Assembly: GCF_047948215.1 (NCBI RefSeq)
Contig: NC_134455.1
Coordinates: forward strand, 158,888,575 to 158,952,574
From: Lycorma delicatula
Lineage: Eukaryota; Arthropoda; Insecta; Hemiptera; Fulgoridae
Reading direction: 5' to 3'
DNA: 64,000 nucleotides
Shown: positions 30,751 through 41,215 of the stretch, one piece after another
How the letters are laid out: each line of letters opens with the position of its first letter
Numbering within the stretch: the first letter of the stretch is position 1
Program-made: the position numbers and the translations under genes
The notes under the pieces: generated by a model
Seen by the model: the letters and a program-made list of their open reading frames with translations, nothing else
Database searches by the model: none
What the model was told of the DNA's origin: nothing

Positions 30751-32705
30751 CTGACGAATACAGCAGCCAGTAACATTTCTGAGATTGCATTAGATACTAC
30801 ATACCACTGACTGAACACACATTCACCCGTAGTTACGACAGAGATCTGAGGAATTAGTAGCTGAAATAAAAAAGGAAACATGAATTAGGTTCAGGTGGAC
30901 TTCCACGGTAAACATATCTTATGTATGGGAGTCTAAGCAGAAGTCCTGCATGTTTGGTGGTAGCCCCACCAGAATCTTACTCTGCGCAGTTCTCGTAACG
31001 TATGAAAGGAAACCTATGGAACTGCCAAATTTCAAAGAGCCTTGAATAAGATCGAAATTTTAGTTAAAAAAATTACAATTAGTATGATTATTGGTATTTT
31101 CAAGTGGCGGTAGGAGTTCTAGTACTAACCACGTAACAAAATTTGATGCAGGTACAAATACAATACTGAATTTCAGTTTTAAGTTTGTTTGACTCTTTCT
31201 ATGCTTCATATAAGTCTCTAGGTTTTTGTTTCTCATAGAAACCCATATAATTTACAACATTCAGACCTAAAATAGTTAGTTACAGGTACTTATAAATCTA
31301 AATAATATTTTCAGTGTCAATACATATTCATTCACGAACGGCCCATACAATGATTAAGATAAGATTTAGATATTTATTAAAAAAAAAAAAACTTTTTGAA
31401 AAAAGATTAAAACTTTTATTCGTAATTATCAATGAAGGGATTAAAAAGTATTTAAGTTTTATTGATATTTTTAGTACTTAATTTTGTGACGAAAACTTAT
31501 AAAATAAGTTAATAACTTATTAAAATATTTTTGAAATCCTTTTTTATTTACTTGAATTTCAAGCAAGTTTGAATTTTCGCTTTGGAGAAAATTGCTATTT
31601 ATTATTTTTTAACTCATCTTCTTTACACATCGGAGTTAATGAGAGAAATAGTATAAGCTAAGCAGTTTGATCTCTGTTTTATGAAAATCGATCGAGTCAT
31701 TCTTAAATTACAGAAGCACAAACAAAGAACTAATCAAATATATCTCCTTGCATAATCATACTAAAAATCGAAAATAGTATATATTATATTGTCGCGTGTT
31801 CGAAAGCTGTATTGAGAAATTAACACACGTAAACATTTCTTATAAATACATTTTATTATTGTAATAATAAATAAAACAATATAAATAATAATAATAAACA
31901 TATAATATATAAAACAATAATTCAAATTAAAACAAAATCGATTTAATAACAATAAAATTATAAATACTAAAACACAGTTCGATTTACTAAAAGTTTTATA
32001 ATGAATAATAGAAACTTCCTAATAATTAAATACTACAGAAAATTAAAAATTAAAAAAATTATTTTTTTTCAATTATTATTATTTTTACTGTTTACGAAAG
32101 TACTACCCTACACTTTATGAATGAATAAAATTCAGTTACTTTCAGTACTGTTACTTTCACAAAAAACTCCCCGAACAGCTTCTTGCTTTTCAACCGCTGT
32201 CTAAATTGGAATACTTGTGACGCACTCTTCATTCGTTGTTAGCAAACACTTACTGTTATCGCTTATATCGCACACTCTTACTTGAAAAATTACTCATTGC
32301 CTTTCCATTGACCCCTAGCACTATTTTTACCTTCTGGCCTGCAAAGCCAGTACCCGACCCGTCCTTTTCATTGTTCAAGCGTAATAATTTTTATTTTCCA
32401 CGCCTTTTACGTTTTCTATAAATCCTCTTCTAGAAATAATCCATTTGTCTCTTCCTTCCAGAATCTTCTTTCATTATTTTCTCTATCTTTCTTCTATCTG
32501 GAAGCTTCTCTAACAGTTACAATATGTTGGATTCAGGAATCAAAATGTTTGGAAATCCTGCTGAATTCATTTTCGCAACTTCAACAATTGCGAGAATGGG
32601 ATGAACATTTGGAAGACTAAAAAAAATAAAAATAGAAGCTTTATACTTTTTTTTTCAAATAATTAAAAATGTAATTAAATAATTCTAATACCCAGAAATG
32701 TAATG
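30751..32705. other. AT-rich non-coding DNA
   Basis: No coding, repeat or structural feature recognised beyond homopolymer runs. Confidence 0.5.
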
Positions 32706-32790
32706 TTATTATTTAATAACTAGTCGGTCAGGGTTCGCTTCGCTCGCTTTTCCCATCTATCCAGGTGGCTCTGCCCCCTGGACACCCTTT
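32706..32790 (+). repeat. Dispersed repeat end with CTTCGCTCGC and hairpin
   Basis: AGTCGGTCAGGGTTCGCTTC continues to GCTCGCTTTTCCCATCTATC and then an imperfect 9-bp hairpin, CCAGGTGGC-TCT-GCCCCCTGG (32761-32781, one mismatch). A similar TTTTCGCTTCGCTCGTTTCG phrase occurs near 37361-37380. GC content is locally high. It looks like the end of a dispersed element, but no complete unit can be drawn. Confidence 0.5.
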
Positions 32791-32906
32791 GTTTATTAAA
32801 ATCATGCTTATGAGAATAATAATTATAAATAAAAATTAAAGCCTGTTCGATTTATAAAAATTATCAATGTTTTGTAATCTCTTCAGAACAACAGTTTGGT
32901 CAGCAC

Positions 32907-32944
32907 AGGACTCGAAACTTTTATCACTCTAAGTTTCGAGTCCT
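32907..32944. other. Perfect 14-bp hairpin
   Basis: AGGACTCGAAACTT (32907-32920) and AAGTTTCGAGTCCT (32931-32944) pair exactly around the loop TTATCACTCT. It lies ~120 bp from the GC-rich repeat end at 32706-32790 and may belong to the same element. Confidence 0.9.
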
Positions 32945-33250
32945 ATAGGATATGTTGAGTTCTTTCGTGAAGAATATGGGTTTCAAAATAGTCTAACTCC
33001 ATCTTAAAAATAGTAGTTATAGCTTGTTCCTGTCCTTAGTACAGGTAAACATGTAATTTTCTAGGATCTTAGCGTTATCCTACAAATACCAATAGGAAGT
33101 GACGTATTTCATTTCTAATTTTCATTTGTTTTATATTTTTTAATTTTTCTTATTTCATGTTTTCGTGTTTTTTTAGTCAAGTTATCGGAGGCAGGAGCGG
33201 CCAGTCGCATCACACATACAGTAACATTGGCAATGGCTGTGTTGGTAGTG

Positions 33251-33255
33251 CCGCC
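33251..33255. repeat. Candidate left target duplication, CCGCC
   Basis: CCGCC also occurs just outside the opposite end at 35825-35829. It is five bases and GC-only in an AT-rich region. One base lies between it and the TIR here and two at the other end, so exact boundaries are uncertain. Confidence 0.45.
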
Positions 33256-33256
33256 G

Positions 33257-33295
33257 CACAGGGTGCAATTTTGCCAGTATAGGAGGAAAAAATTG
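33257..33295 (+). repeat. Left terminal inverted repeat
   Basis: Blocks: CACAGGG, TGCAATTTTGCCAGTATAGG, AGGAAAAAATTG. The A-rich third block starts 20 bases after the heptamer-like block, the same distance as in the right end. Confidence 0.75.
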
Positions 33296-33479
33296 TTTAT
33301 TGATTATTTCAGGTACTGATACTCATAAATTCACGAATTGTATAAATACAATGAATACTTTTATTAAAAAGAAATAAACAATATATAGAACTGTATACCT
33401 GTATATTCCTGCAATTACAAAGTAATTAAACAATTGTTAGTAAAATGGATAGAAAAATAGTCTATTCTGAATCACTATA

Positions 33480-35066
33480 TTCCTTTGATCTATCAGAATC
33501 TTCTTCTGCAGTCACTCGTGTTTCACTCGTAGGTTCTAACAAATTCAATTCTTCCGGGTTCACTTTTTCATGTTTTGGTACGGAGGTGACCTTAAACTTG
33601 CAATGTATGGACCTGAGGTGATTAGTAATCTGTTCAGTAAATCAGTATTAGTATTGGTTCTTGAAATTTTTCTAGTGAATAATTCCCTGTATTGTCTGTT
33701 GTGTTTATCTCTTTCCTCCTGCGCTTCTTCTGAAAACTGGCCAATGAGCAAAATTCATGATGATATAATGTTTCTTCCGTGGAAAAACTCACAGGAATTA
33801 AATACCACGGATATAGGTCTCGTGTCTCCCTAATGTAAACATCTAACTTGTCCATATTTATTTTACAATTGCTAATAATACATTCTAAAATAACACTGAA
33901 TCGTTTGATTAATTTTAAACTCTTTCCTGTTATTTCAACTGATTTTTCTGCATTTCTAAAAACTTACGTGGTATGTTTTCACCACATAATTCGTGTTCTG
34001 GTGTGATGTCTAGGCACTTCGATCAGTAAACCAAATTCATTTTTAAATCTTTCTTGCACGACTATCTTTTTTCTAGACACTTTATTTTCTACACCCCGAG
34101 CTTCCCGTGTTTTTATTTCTAATCGGTATGAAATATGAAGAATGCGTTCAAATAATTTGATCCATGAATGTCGTCGTAATAAACCAAAAAACAAATAATA
34201 CTTAATTACTTCCTTTTCTTTAATTATATCCACGCAATTAATTTTGCTGGGTTTAGCTCCGCACAAGTAATATGTTTGTGTTGAAGTACATTATGATCGG
34301 CGTTACAGATTTTACCATCAACCATACAGAATAGTAATTCAGCATATACTGTATTTTATTTTCCGTTACAATAAATTTTGGTTGGTGAAAGTATTTTGAT
34401 TTGGTTCTCAATTTTCGTAACTTCTTTGGTTGCTAAATTTACTGTTTCCTTTGCAAACATGAATTTTATAGGGCGACAGTATCTGTCGATGATGGAGCAG
34501 GGTTTAGCCAAATTACGAATTTAGATGTATCTATGCCGCCGTACATTTGTATAGGTACTATGGTAAAGCTAAATAAGCTCTCGTCTGTAATGTTCCTCAG
34601 AAAATTTCTGCTTATATCTATTTTGTTCTGACCATTGCAACCCCATTTTATGATTATTTTCGCCGAACTAATTTCACACATGCTAAACATTTCAGTGACT
34701 TTTTCACATTGACACAACCGTGTCACTGTATGGTCAATCAGGGACTGGAGTGTTATTTTAGATGATATTTCTGATATCGTAATTTCCCTAGGATAGCACG
34801 ATTCTTCTTACAAGTTTAAATTTATAATACGCTGGATATAATTTACTATTTATATCAGTTGCTTGCTGTAGTATTAGCTTGTACTGACGAGTTGAAAGAT
34901 TTGTGTCCACTATTAATGAAAGCGCTTGGTCTGCAGATAACATGGGGAAAATTTTGAACTGGGATATACGGGCCTTCTTAATTGTAGTACCTCTTTTTGG
35001 AGAAGCAGTACAGAGCTCTTTAACGACAGCTGCAGAGCCTCTTTTACCTTGTTTCCGACGTTTCAT
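33480..35066 (-). pseudogene. Transposase pseudogene, possibly Transib/RAG1-related
   Basis: Fragments in protein order on the - strand: GKRGSAAVVKELCTASPKRG and LSADQALSLIVDTNLSTRQY with LYPAYYKFK (35066-34788); KWGCNGQNKI and DESLFSFTIVPIQM with WLNPAPSS (34640-34490); RPIKFMFAKETVNLATKEV near 34440; MVDGKICNADH near 34315; CGAKPSKIN, WIKLFERILHISYRLEIKTR and KFKNEFGLLIEV-like sequence (34266-33979); LYPWYLIPVS (33805); GQFSEEAQEERDKHNRQYRE and TRKISR...LLNRLLITS (33751-33560). I know this motif order from multicopy hypothetical arthropod proteins. Conserved CRPI, C-x-x-C-G-A, LHAW-like and SEEAQE blocks recall RAG1/Transib, but I am unsure. Several stops and shifts are present, and the presumed GCDG aspartate reads Asn. 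Confidence 0.6.
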
Positions 35067-35783
35067 TTGCCATCGATAGCTTTTCTTTTGAGGTTGAGAG
35101 AATGAGGTTCTTTATTTTTATTTGTTTAACGTTAGAACCACAGGCACTAAATTATTTTACAGGCCGGGGTAGGCCTATAAAAGAAGAACGTGAAGAAGAA
35201 AATGCTTTAAATTTTGAACTTTTCGGGTTTTCAACCCATACCTCAAACAGAGACTTTTTAGAAATTGTAAAAACCGTTGTGTGTAAATGACTGTAAAAAT
35301 TGAATGCACAACTTTGCGCAAAATGTTCGTTATTTGTTGAAAAGTCAAGAGTTTTAACTTTAAAATGTATATAAATACAATGTTGTATAACGTGGTATAA
35401 TGCATTAAACATCTAACAGAACTTCTAAAAAATCAATTTTTCAGTAATTACCTTAGCTTACCTTTTATAAGACGTATAGGATAATAAATTTCACTATGTA
35501 AAAGAAAGTAATTACTGAATGTAATTTACATACTATAATAATGATAAATTAAAACCAGATAAACCGGTAAAGAAGACTGTTAATAGTCACAGTTAAAGCA
35601 AAACTATTGTGACAAATTTAAAAAGAAGACATACATATCCAGCCCGTGTTCTGACATGTTCAAGGTCATTCAGCACCATCACTTACGAATATACAGAAAA
35701 ACAGCCACGTTTTCATGTCACAGATAGTGTCTACTTTTGAGATGTAAAAAAATTGTACGCTTCCAGTTTGGTAAAAAAAAAAT
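35067..35783. other. Transposon non-coding end region
   Basis: Lies between the transposase start and the right TIR. Short frames only; probably the 5' UTR and promoter region of the transposase. No motif identified. Confidence 0.4.
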
Positions 35784-35822
35784 GAATTTTTTCCTCCTAA
35801 ATTTGAAAAATTGCACACTGTA
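35784..35822 (-). repeat. Right terminal inverted repeat
   Basis: Reverse complement starts TACAGTG, TGCAATTTTTCAAATTTAGG, AGGAAAAAATTC. The candidate CCGCC duplication follows outside at 35825-35829. Confidence 0.75.
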
Positions 35823-35829
35823 TACCGCC

Positions 35830-36560
35830 CAGTACTCTGTCACACCCTTTTAAAAAATCGAAATTAATAACACTAGAAAATCGTTTTTAGATAAATCCTC
35901 CTTTCTTGTAGATGTCCTAGAGAAAAGTTGTTTAAAGACCATGAAAGAGCAGAATTATGCTGCCAGAGAAGACCACATGAGACAGTGGTCTTATATGACA
36001 CTGGTCTTACATACGTAATCATAAACGTGTATCGCTGACCACTTCATGTTATATAAATCATACGTTGGTAATCATATAATTGGTATTTTAATACCAACTT
36101 AGGTTTAAGCGTAACTTCATTTATTTTTTATTATTAATAATTTAAAATAATAATAATAATTTTAATTTAAATTTAACAAAAATTGAGTGAGCAAATTTTA
36201 TAATGAATGTGTTTTCTTTTGGAACAAAACGGATATAAAATTGTATTCAAAACTATTGGCAGGCTAAATAACAAAACAGAAAGGATAAGTTTTTCTGTTA
36301 TCACCTTTTGGAATAGGTGTTTTCAAATTAAAATCTCTTAGTTGATGTATCGTTCACGCAAAATGTATCGGAAAAGTTTATAGGCTGTGGGAAAATAGGA
36401 ATGAACTGAAATAAGTTAGCGAACCATTAGTCTGAAGTACAATAAAATTGCTATTACTACTGTTACCGCTATTATTACTATTATTATACGTTAACTGTCT
36501 TCGTTGTGTTATAGACGACGTATAACAAACAATAGCTAGTTGGTTGTATTGTGTAGTGGC
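35830..36560. other. AT-rich upstream region of the candidate promoter
   Basis: No gene or repeat recognised. A run of ATT/ATA trinucleotides (36460-36490) precedes the GC shift at about 36540. Confidence 0.45.
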
Positions 36561-36610
36561 GTTGCGTAGCGGTCGTTTTTTGAACTAAAGCCGGCTGACG
36601 ACTCGAGGAC

Positions 36611-36645
36611 TCAGTTCAGTGTACTCGGTCACAGCGTACGGTTCC
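36611..36645 (+). promoter_or_regulatory. Initiator plus DPE core promoter
   Basis: TCAGTT at 36611-36616 fits the insect initiator TCAKTY, with A+1 at 36613. GGTTC at 36640-36644 is exactly +28 to +32 and satisfies the downstream promoter element RGWYV. The spacing is the strict one required by TATA-less Drosophila promoters. Local GC content is clearly raised over about 36540-36680. There is no TATA box at the expected place. Confidence 0.55.
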
Positions 36646-36763
36646 GCCTGTCTGTGTTAGGTTATCTGTAAAAGAGTTTGATAGTGGTGATTGCATTGTG
36701 TTCCTTCTTTTTATTGTTCTTTAAAGAATTGTCGTGGTCAATCCTGATTGGTGTCGTCATCAG
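36613..36763 (+). ncRNA. Candidate non-coding first exon of an unidentified host gene
   Basis: From the predicted start the DNA runs 151 bases to CATCAG|GTAAATT, a good donor (AG|GTAAAT) at 36763/36764. The stretch contains no ATG at all, as expected of a leader exon and unlikely to hold for long if random. It is GC-richer than everything within several kb and matches no element seen in this window. The + strand downstream to 64 kb has no recognisable coding exon, so if real the gene has a first intron over 27 kb, full of transposon remains. It could also be a lncRNA or an unrecognised element promoter. Confidence 0.4.
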
Positions 36764-37770
36764 GTAAATTACAATAATTTTATAATCTGTTATAACTATA
36801 AATTTTCATCAGCCTCTAATAAATTTGTATAATATACTTCGTGTTTAATTACCCATATTTATTTTATGTACATTAAAAAAAAAAAAAAAACTTTAATCTT
36901 TCCCTTTTATTGAATATTGAAATCGTGTATTATCTGATAAAAAACAAAATAATAATGTAAACATTATTGCTTGTAATTATTAAAAACAAAAAAAAATTAT
37001 TAATGTTGCTTAGAAATTGACAGTTAACTTTTCTTCTATTTACTTATTAACGCATTATCCAGAGGATAATTTAAATGTTTAAATTTAAATTAACTGTTTT
37101 TCAACATATAGTGAATCAGTATGCAAGCTCATTTTCGATTTTATTTATTAACGGTTTATAATTTTGGAAATATGTCTTATAGTCCCCTTACTGACTGAAT
37201 CCATGTTTGAAATTAATGTTTTGATTTTGAGTTTATTTATATATATTTTTTCCCGTTTATTTCAGCTATTGGTTTTTGTATCATTAATATATTACTGGCT
37301 CCACCCTGCTAGCTTCGCTTAGAAACCCTGACAGAGTTGATTATCATTATATTCATGCTTGTTTTCGCTTCGCTCGTTTCGTAAAAAAATACAAGCCATC
37401 CTAATTGAATAAATTTCTAGCGAGAAATAGTGAATAAGAGTTTTGGAAAAGTTTATACGACAAAAAATTCTACTATTTATCTTTCCTGTATGAAAGTTTT
37501 TGCTTACATTAGTTATTTCACTACGTAAGAGAAAACCGCTTAAATCTTTTAATTCACTTAGGGTTACCAATGTAAATAAGGGCGTTCACAATTTTTTGGA
37601 AATTTTTAAATATGAATCGAATGTGTAATTTATTGGATTAGAAAATTTTTAATATTTTTGTAAAGTTATATTTTGTAAAGCAGACTATGATTTTCAATTT
37701 ATTAATACATTAACTTTTATTAATATTTTTATTTATTTTTTTAAGTGCGCATTAAGATGTTATACATGCG

Positions 37771-37801
<31 letters not shown>

Positions 37802-40129
37802 ATTGAAACGCAATATTTTATTTTTCTGCATGCTACTGAATCAGTTATACGACTTACAACAATATTAAAATATTTAATAGAATATTTAATTTCTTAGCTG
37901 GGATAAAATTCCTGTCGGAGAGATGACCGACCGAATATATCATAAGGATTTTAACGAAAAATTACCTACTTTGAGAATGATGTTTCTAAATATTATTAAG
38001 CATAAACTTATTCCTAATTTTATAAATATTTCAATTCACGGAAACTCTCTTAAATATAAGGGATCAACTGTTATTTTATTTATTATTTTTTTTACGGTTG
38101 AAACACTCTTTGTATATATCATTATATAATGAAAATATTTTCTCCAAGAATATTTTAGCGTAGTTAATTTAGTTGTTTTCTGTATATTTAAAATACTGTA
38201 AATATTTACAATTTTTTATTTCATAAAGAAAAAACGGTTTAATAAGTATTTCGTATCTCGTTATTATAATGGTACAATATCAAAAAAAGTATTATAACGG
38301 ATCAAAATTTGAGTATTAGGTTTTTTACATCTACCGATGTAATTGTATAAACAATTTTATACATAGGAATGTATATATTTTGCATTTGTTTATCTGTTTG
38401 CATCTGTTTTCTTTCATTTCTTTAGAAGGGAAGTATTGTCATGAAATTTGGTGTGGGGTGAATCGTGAATGAAGAGCATTCATTATTAATGCTTTCGATA
38501 ATCGGTCAAGGGGTTTGAATTAGTTCCCTTTCACCCGTGTTGGGATTAAATACAGCCGTTAATTAAGTTAAGGTTAAGTTTTGAAATCATTTATCAGTCT
38601 TTTTCATGATTAACGATAATACCAACGCTATCCCGATTTCAATAAACGATAAAGAGATATATTGGTTTTTGTTTTACAAAATTTCTTGCCCAGAAATTTG
38701 GTAATATTTTTTTAAAGATGTTTTGATGTAAATTAAAAATTTTAATAGTGTTTTTCTAAACGGGTTAAATATTTTTCGTTTAATTTCTTCTTACTGAACA
38801 TGATCTATCATACTCTTTTGCCTTATCGTAAAACAAATCACGTATCTGGTATAAACAATTTGAAAATCTTTTAGACTTTTATTATTGTCTTACAAAAACA
38901 CTTATTAGGCTTTTTAAATTCAAAAACATTTTTTAAATGCAATTTTTAGTGATCGTAACAGATGATCGAGACCTAATTAAAAGATTTGCCAAAATTGTCC
39001 ATTTTATTTTATTTGTTAGACCACGTATAATAATGCGGTTTATATTGTAATTAGAACTTATGACAACTTGCTTAAAATTCTTTCAAGTTAAAGAGAAACA
39101 AAATGGTTCTTGAGATTTTTTAACGACTGCACATATAAACCATAATAGAACATTTAAAAATGATATTTTATATATGTAGGCTTCTAATTACATTTTATAT
39201 GAAAACAATAGTTATAGAACAATACCTGTTTTCTGAAAGTACCAGAAGAAGTTATGCTTGACTTTTTTTACAACGTAGAGAGTAGCGTGTCTGACTACTA
39301 AATAAATCTCTTATTTAAAACTGTAATGATAAATTTTGAACTACAGTAGTGACAGAACTGGGTTTAATCGGTAAATTTTATACTTAGTAATGTAAATTTA
39401 ACCTTAAGATTTTTGAAAGTGTTACAATTATATTATATTACTCGTACGATAATATATTTTTTAACACTATAAGCAAAGGAAATTGTAAATGTTACATTTT
39501 ATAAGATCATTTTAATAATTTTTTTTAAATTATCATTTTTTTATCAGATCATTTCATATGTAATTTAACATTACATGATGTGTGAAAGAGATCTTATAAA
39601 AATATAGTTGAACAATATACTTGTACTAGTAATAGAATATTTTCTGTATCATTTTTTTTACATCGGTATGGTGTCACATTACTCATGGATATATTTCAAT
39701 TAATGAAGATTGACCGTGTATATCTGAACCCTTCTCGCTTTTCACGTTAAATTTCGCTCAGGCAGAGGAAAATTGAAACCTTATCTGTATATTCATTTAA
39801 TGTTTAGTTCCCTACGCTAGATATAGATTTTATTTTTACCAAATATCTACCGTACTATGTGATCTCTAATAACAGTTTTCTTTGTCAATTTCTCATTCCT
39901 TAAGCAGTTACCTTTCCTTAAAGCCGTTTTTATTTCTTAAAAACCTTTTTCATGTCATAATTGTATTAAAAATATGTAACGTAAAGAATACATTATAAGA
40001 TTCTTTATTGATTCTCTTTTTTGCGACATTTTTCATTTTACCGGGTCCTATATTATTTTACGGTAATATTTTAATTTAAAAATATTTACTACAGCCTGAA
40101 CTATTTACTTTTTCAAATTCTTGCTTTTC
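36764..40129. other. AT-rich DNA, possible long first intron
   Basis: Contains a (TA) tract at 37775-37801 and short chance frames. No coding exon or element recognised. Confidence 0.5.
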
Positions 40130-40345
40130 ATTACAAGTCGTCACTCTTTCTATTTTTTTCGATCTCAACCTGGATATTTTTATATGTTCCATCATTCGCT
40201 AATCCTTCTTTTACAACATTTTGCTACAAGCTTCTGTCGCACAAGCTTCTCATCTTAAAATATTTTGTTTTGTCACAAAATCTTCTTGCTGAATTTTCAG
40301 CATTCTTTTATAACACCAAATTTCAAAAGTTTTTATTGTTTTGTT
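40130..40345 (-). pseudogene. Decayed RTE-type C-terminal scrap
   Basis: On the - strand FEIWCYKRMLKIQQEDFVTK near 40335-40275 parallels FEMWCYRRMLKIRWVDKVTN of the better RTE tails at 16.9 and 49.3 kb. HIKISRLRSKKIERVTT near 40185 could match the following block. The homology was found only through the protein reading; the DNA is heavily diverged. Confidence 0.45.
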
Positions 40346-40929
40346 TTGGCTTTACTATTTGTATGTATTCCATTTACGATGTTGCATGCAATTAACCAAA
40401 CGGTTGAAGGTGAATTTATACGAAACACATGTAGCCTACTAAAATGGCAGCGCCAATCTCAAAATAATAAGTATCCCGTGCGAGCCCTTACCTAGGAAGG
40501 TAAGGACTAAAATGATTTCCCTTCTTCAATTAGCAGAATATATGATTGCGAATCAACATTCAAAACCTTTGAATTGGAGGCTATACTGGGATAAAAAGCG
40601 ACACATTAGGACCTTCACGGTTTTCGTTAATTAGAATGTTTAAAATATATACTTATGACAAGTAAATACTATTAAGATCATTTTTGTAATTTATACTTCC
40701 CCAGAAGATTTATTTTTTGTATGAAATAATTCCTGGTAAGCACTAGTCGCCTTTGATATTCTTTTAAAGCAATTTCATTACTTGTTAACTTAAGATAATT
40801 CGTTTACTTCTGGTCTATTCTATCTTCCTTTCTAAATAATCAACGAATTATTTCATGATTGCTTTTATATCCATTTATTCCTGTTTTATTTAAATTTATT
40901 TTCATAAGCCATTAATATTTACACGACTG
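40346..40929. other. No gene recognised
   Basis: Mostly AT-rich. A somewhat GC-richer stretch with ACACATGTAGCCTACTAAAA lies near 40430; no repeat partner was found. Confidence 0.4.
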
Positions 40930-41215
40930 TCCAAAAAGGAATATAGTATATGTTTAGGGTGTACGTGTATGTATGTTCCACCGTAGCAGGTCAACGACTA
41001 AACCGATTTAGATGTATGACCCCGCATTGGAATTTTTACGTTAATGGTAGTGTCATAGGCTATATGCATATGTATATATTTATAAATAAATATTAAAAAA
41101 ATAGAAAAAAAATATACTATACACAAATACTACATGCAAAATTGTCACCCGCACGCTCTTTAATTATCATATATTAAAGAACAATGTTTCTTTTTGCATG
41201 TCGTGTTCTTTAATT
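40930..41215 (+). repeat. Dispersed repeat, copy 1
   Basis: AATATAGTATATGTTTAGGG, CGTAGCAGGTCAACGACTAA, CCGATTTAGATGTATGAC, GTGTCATAGGCTATATGCAT and, after an AT-rich centre, AATTGTCACCCGCACGCTCT through CATATATTAAAGAACAATGT to TCGTGTTCTT. The same order occurs at 55100-55690. Non-coding. Confidence 0.8.

Larger units (their letters stand above)
33256..35824 (-). mobile_element. DNA transposon with ~39-bp TIRs, Transib/RAG1-like candidate
   Basis: The left end (33257-33295) and the reverse complement of the right end (35822-35784) match at 32 of 39 positions without gaps. Both have a CACAG-like first block (CACAGGG and TACAGTG), then TGCAATTTT, and both end in TAGGAGGAAAAAATT. The ends enclose one broken transposase on the - strand. 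CCGCC flanks both sides. Terminal CACAGTG-like heptamers, ~38-bp TIRs and 5-bp GC-rich target duplications are known properties of Transib and RAG-type elements. The superfamily call is inference. Confidence 0.6.

Noticed and set aside
37923..38129. 68-codon frame with a hydrophobic tail
   Set aside because: Composition (I, F, K, N) is what AT-rich DNA yields by chance; no start context, splice or homology cue.
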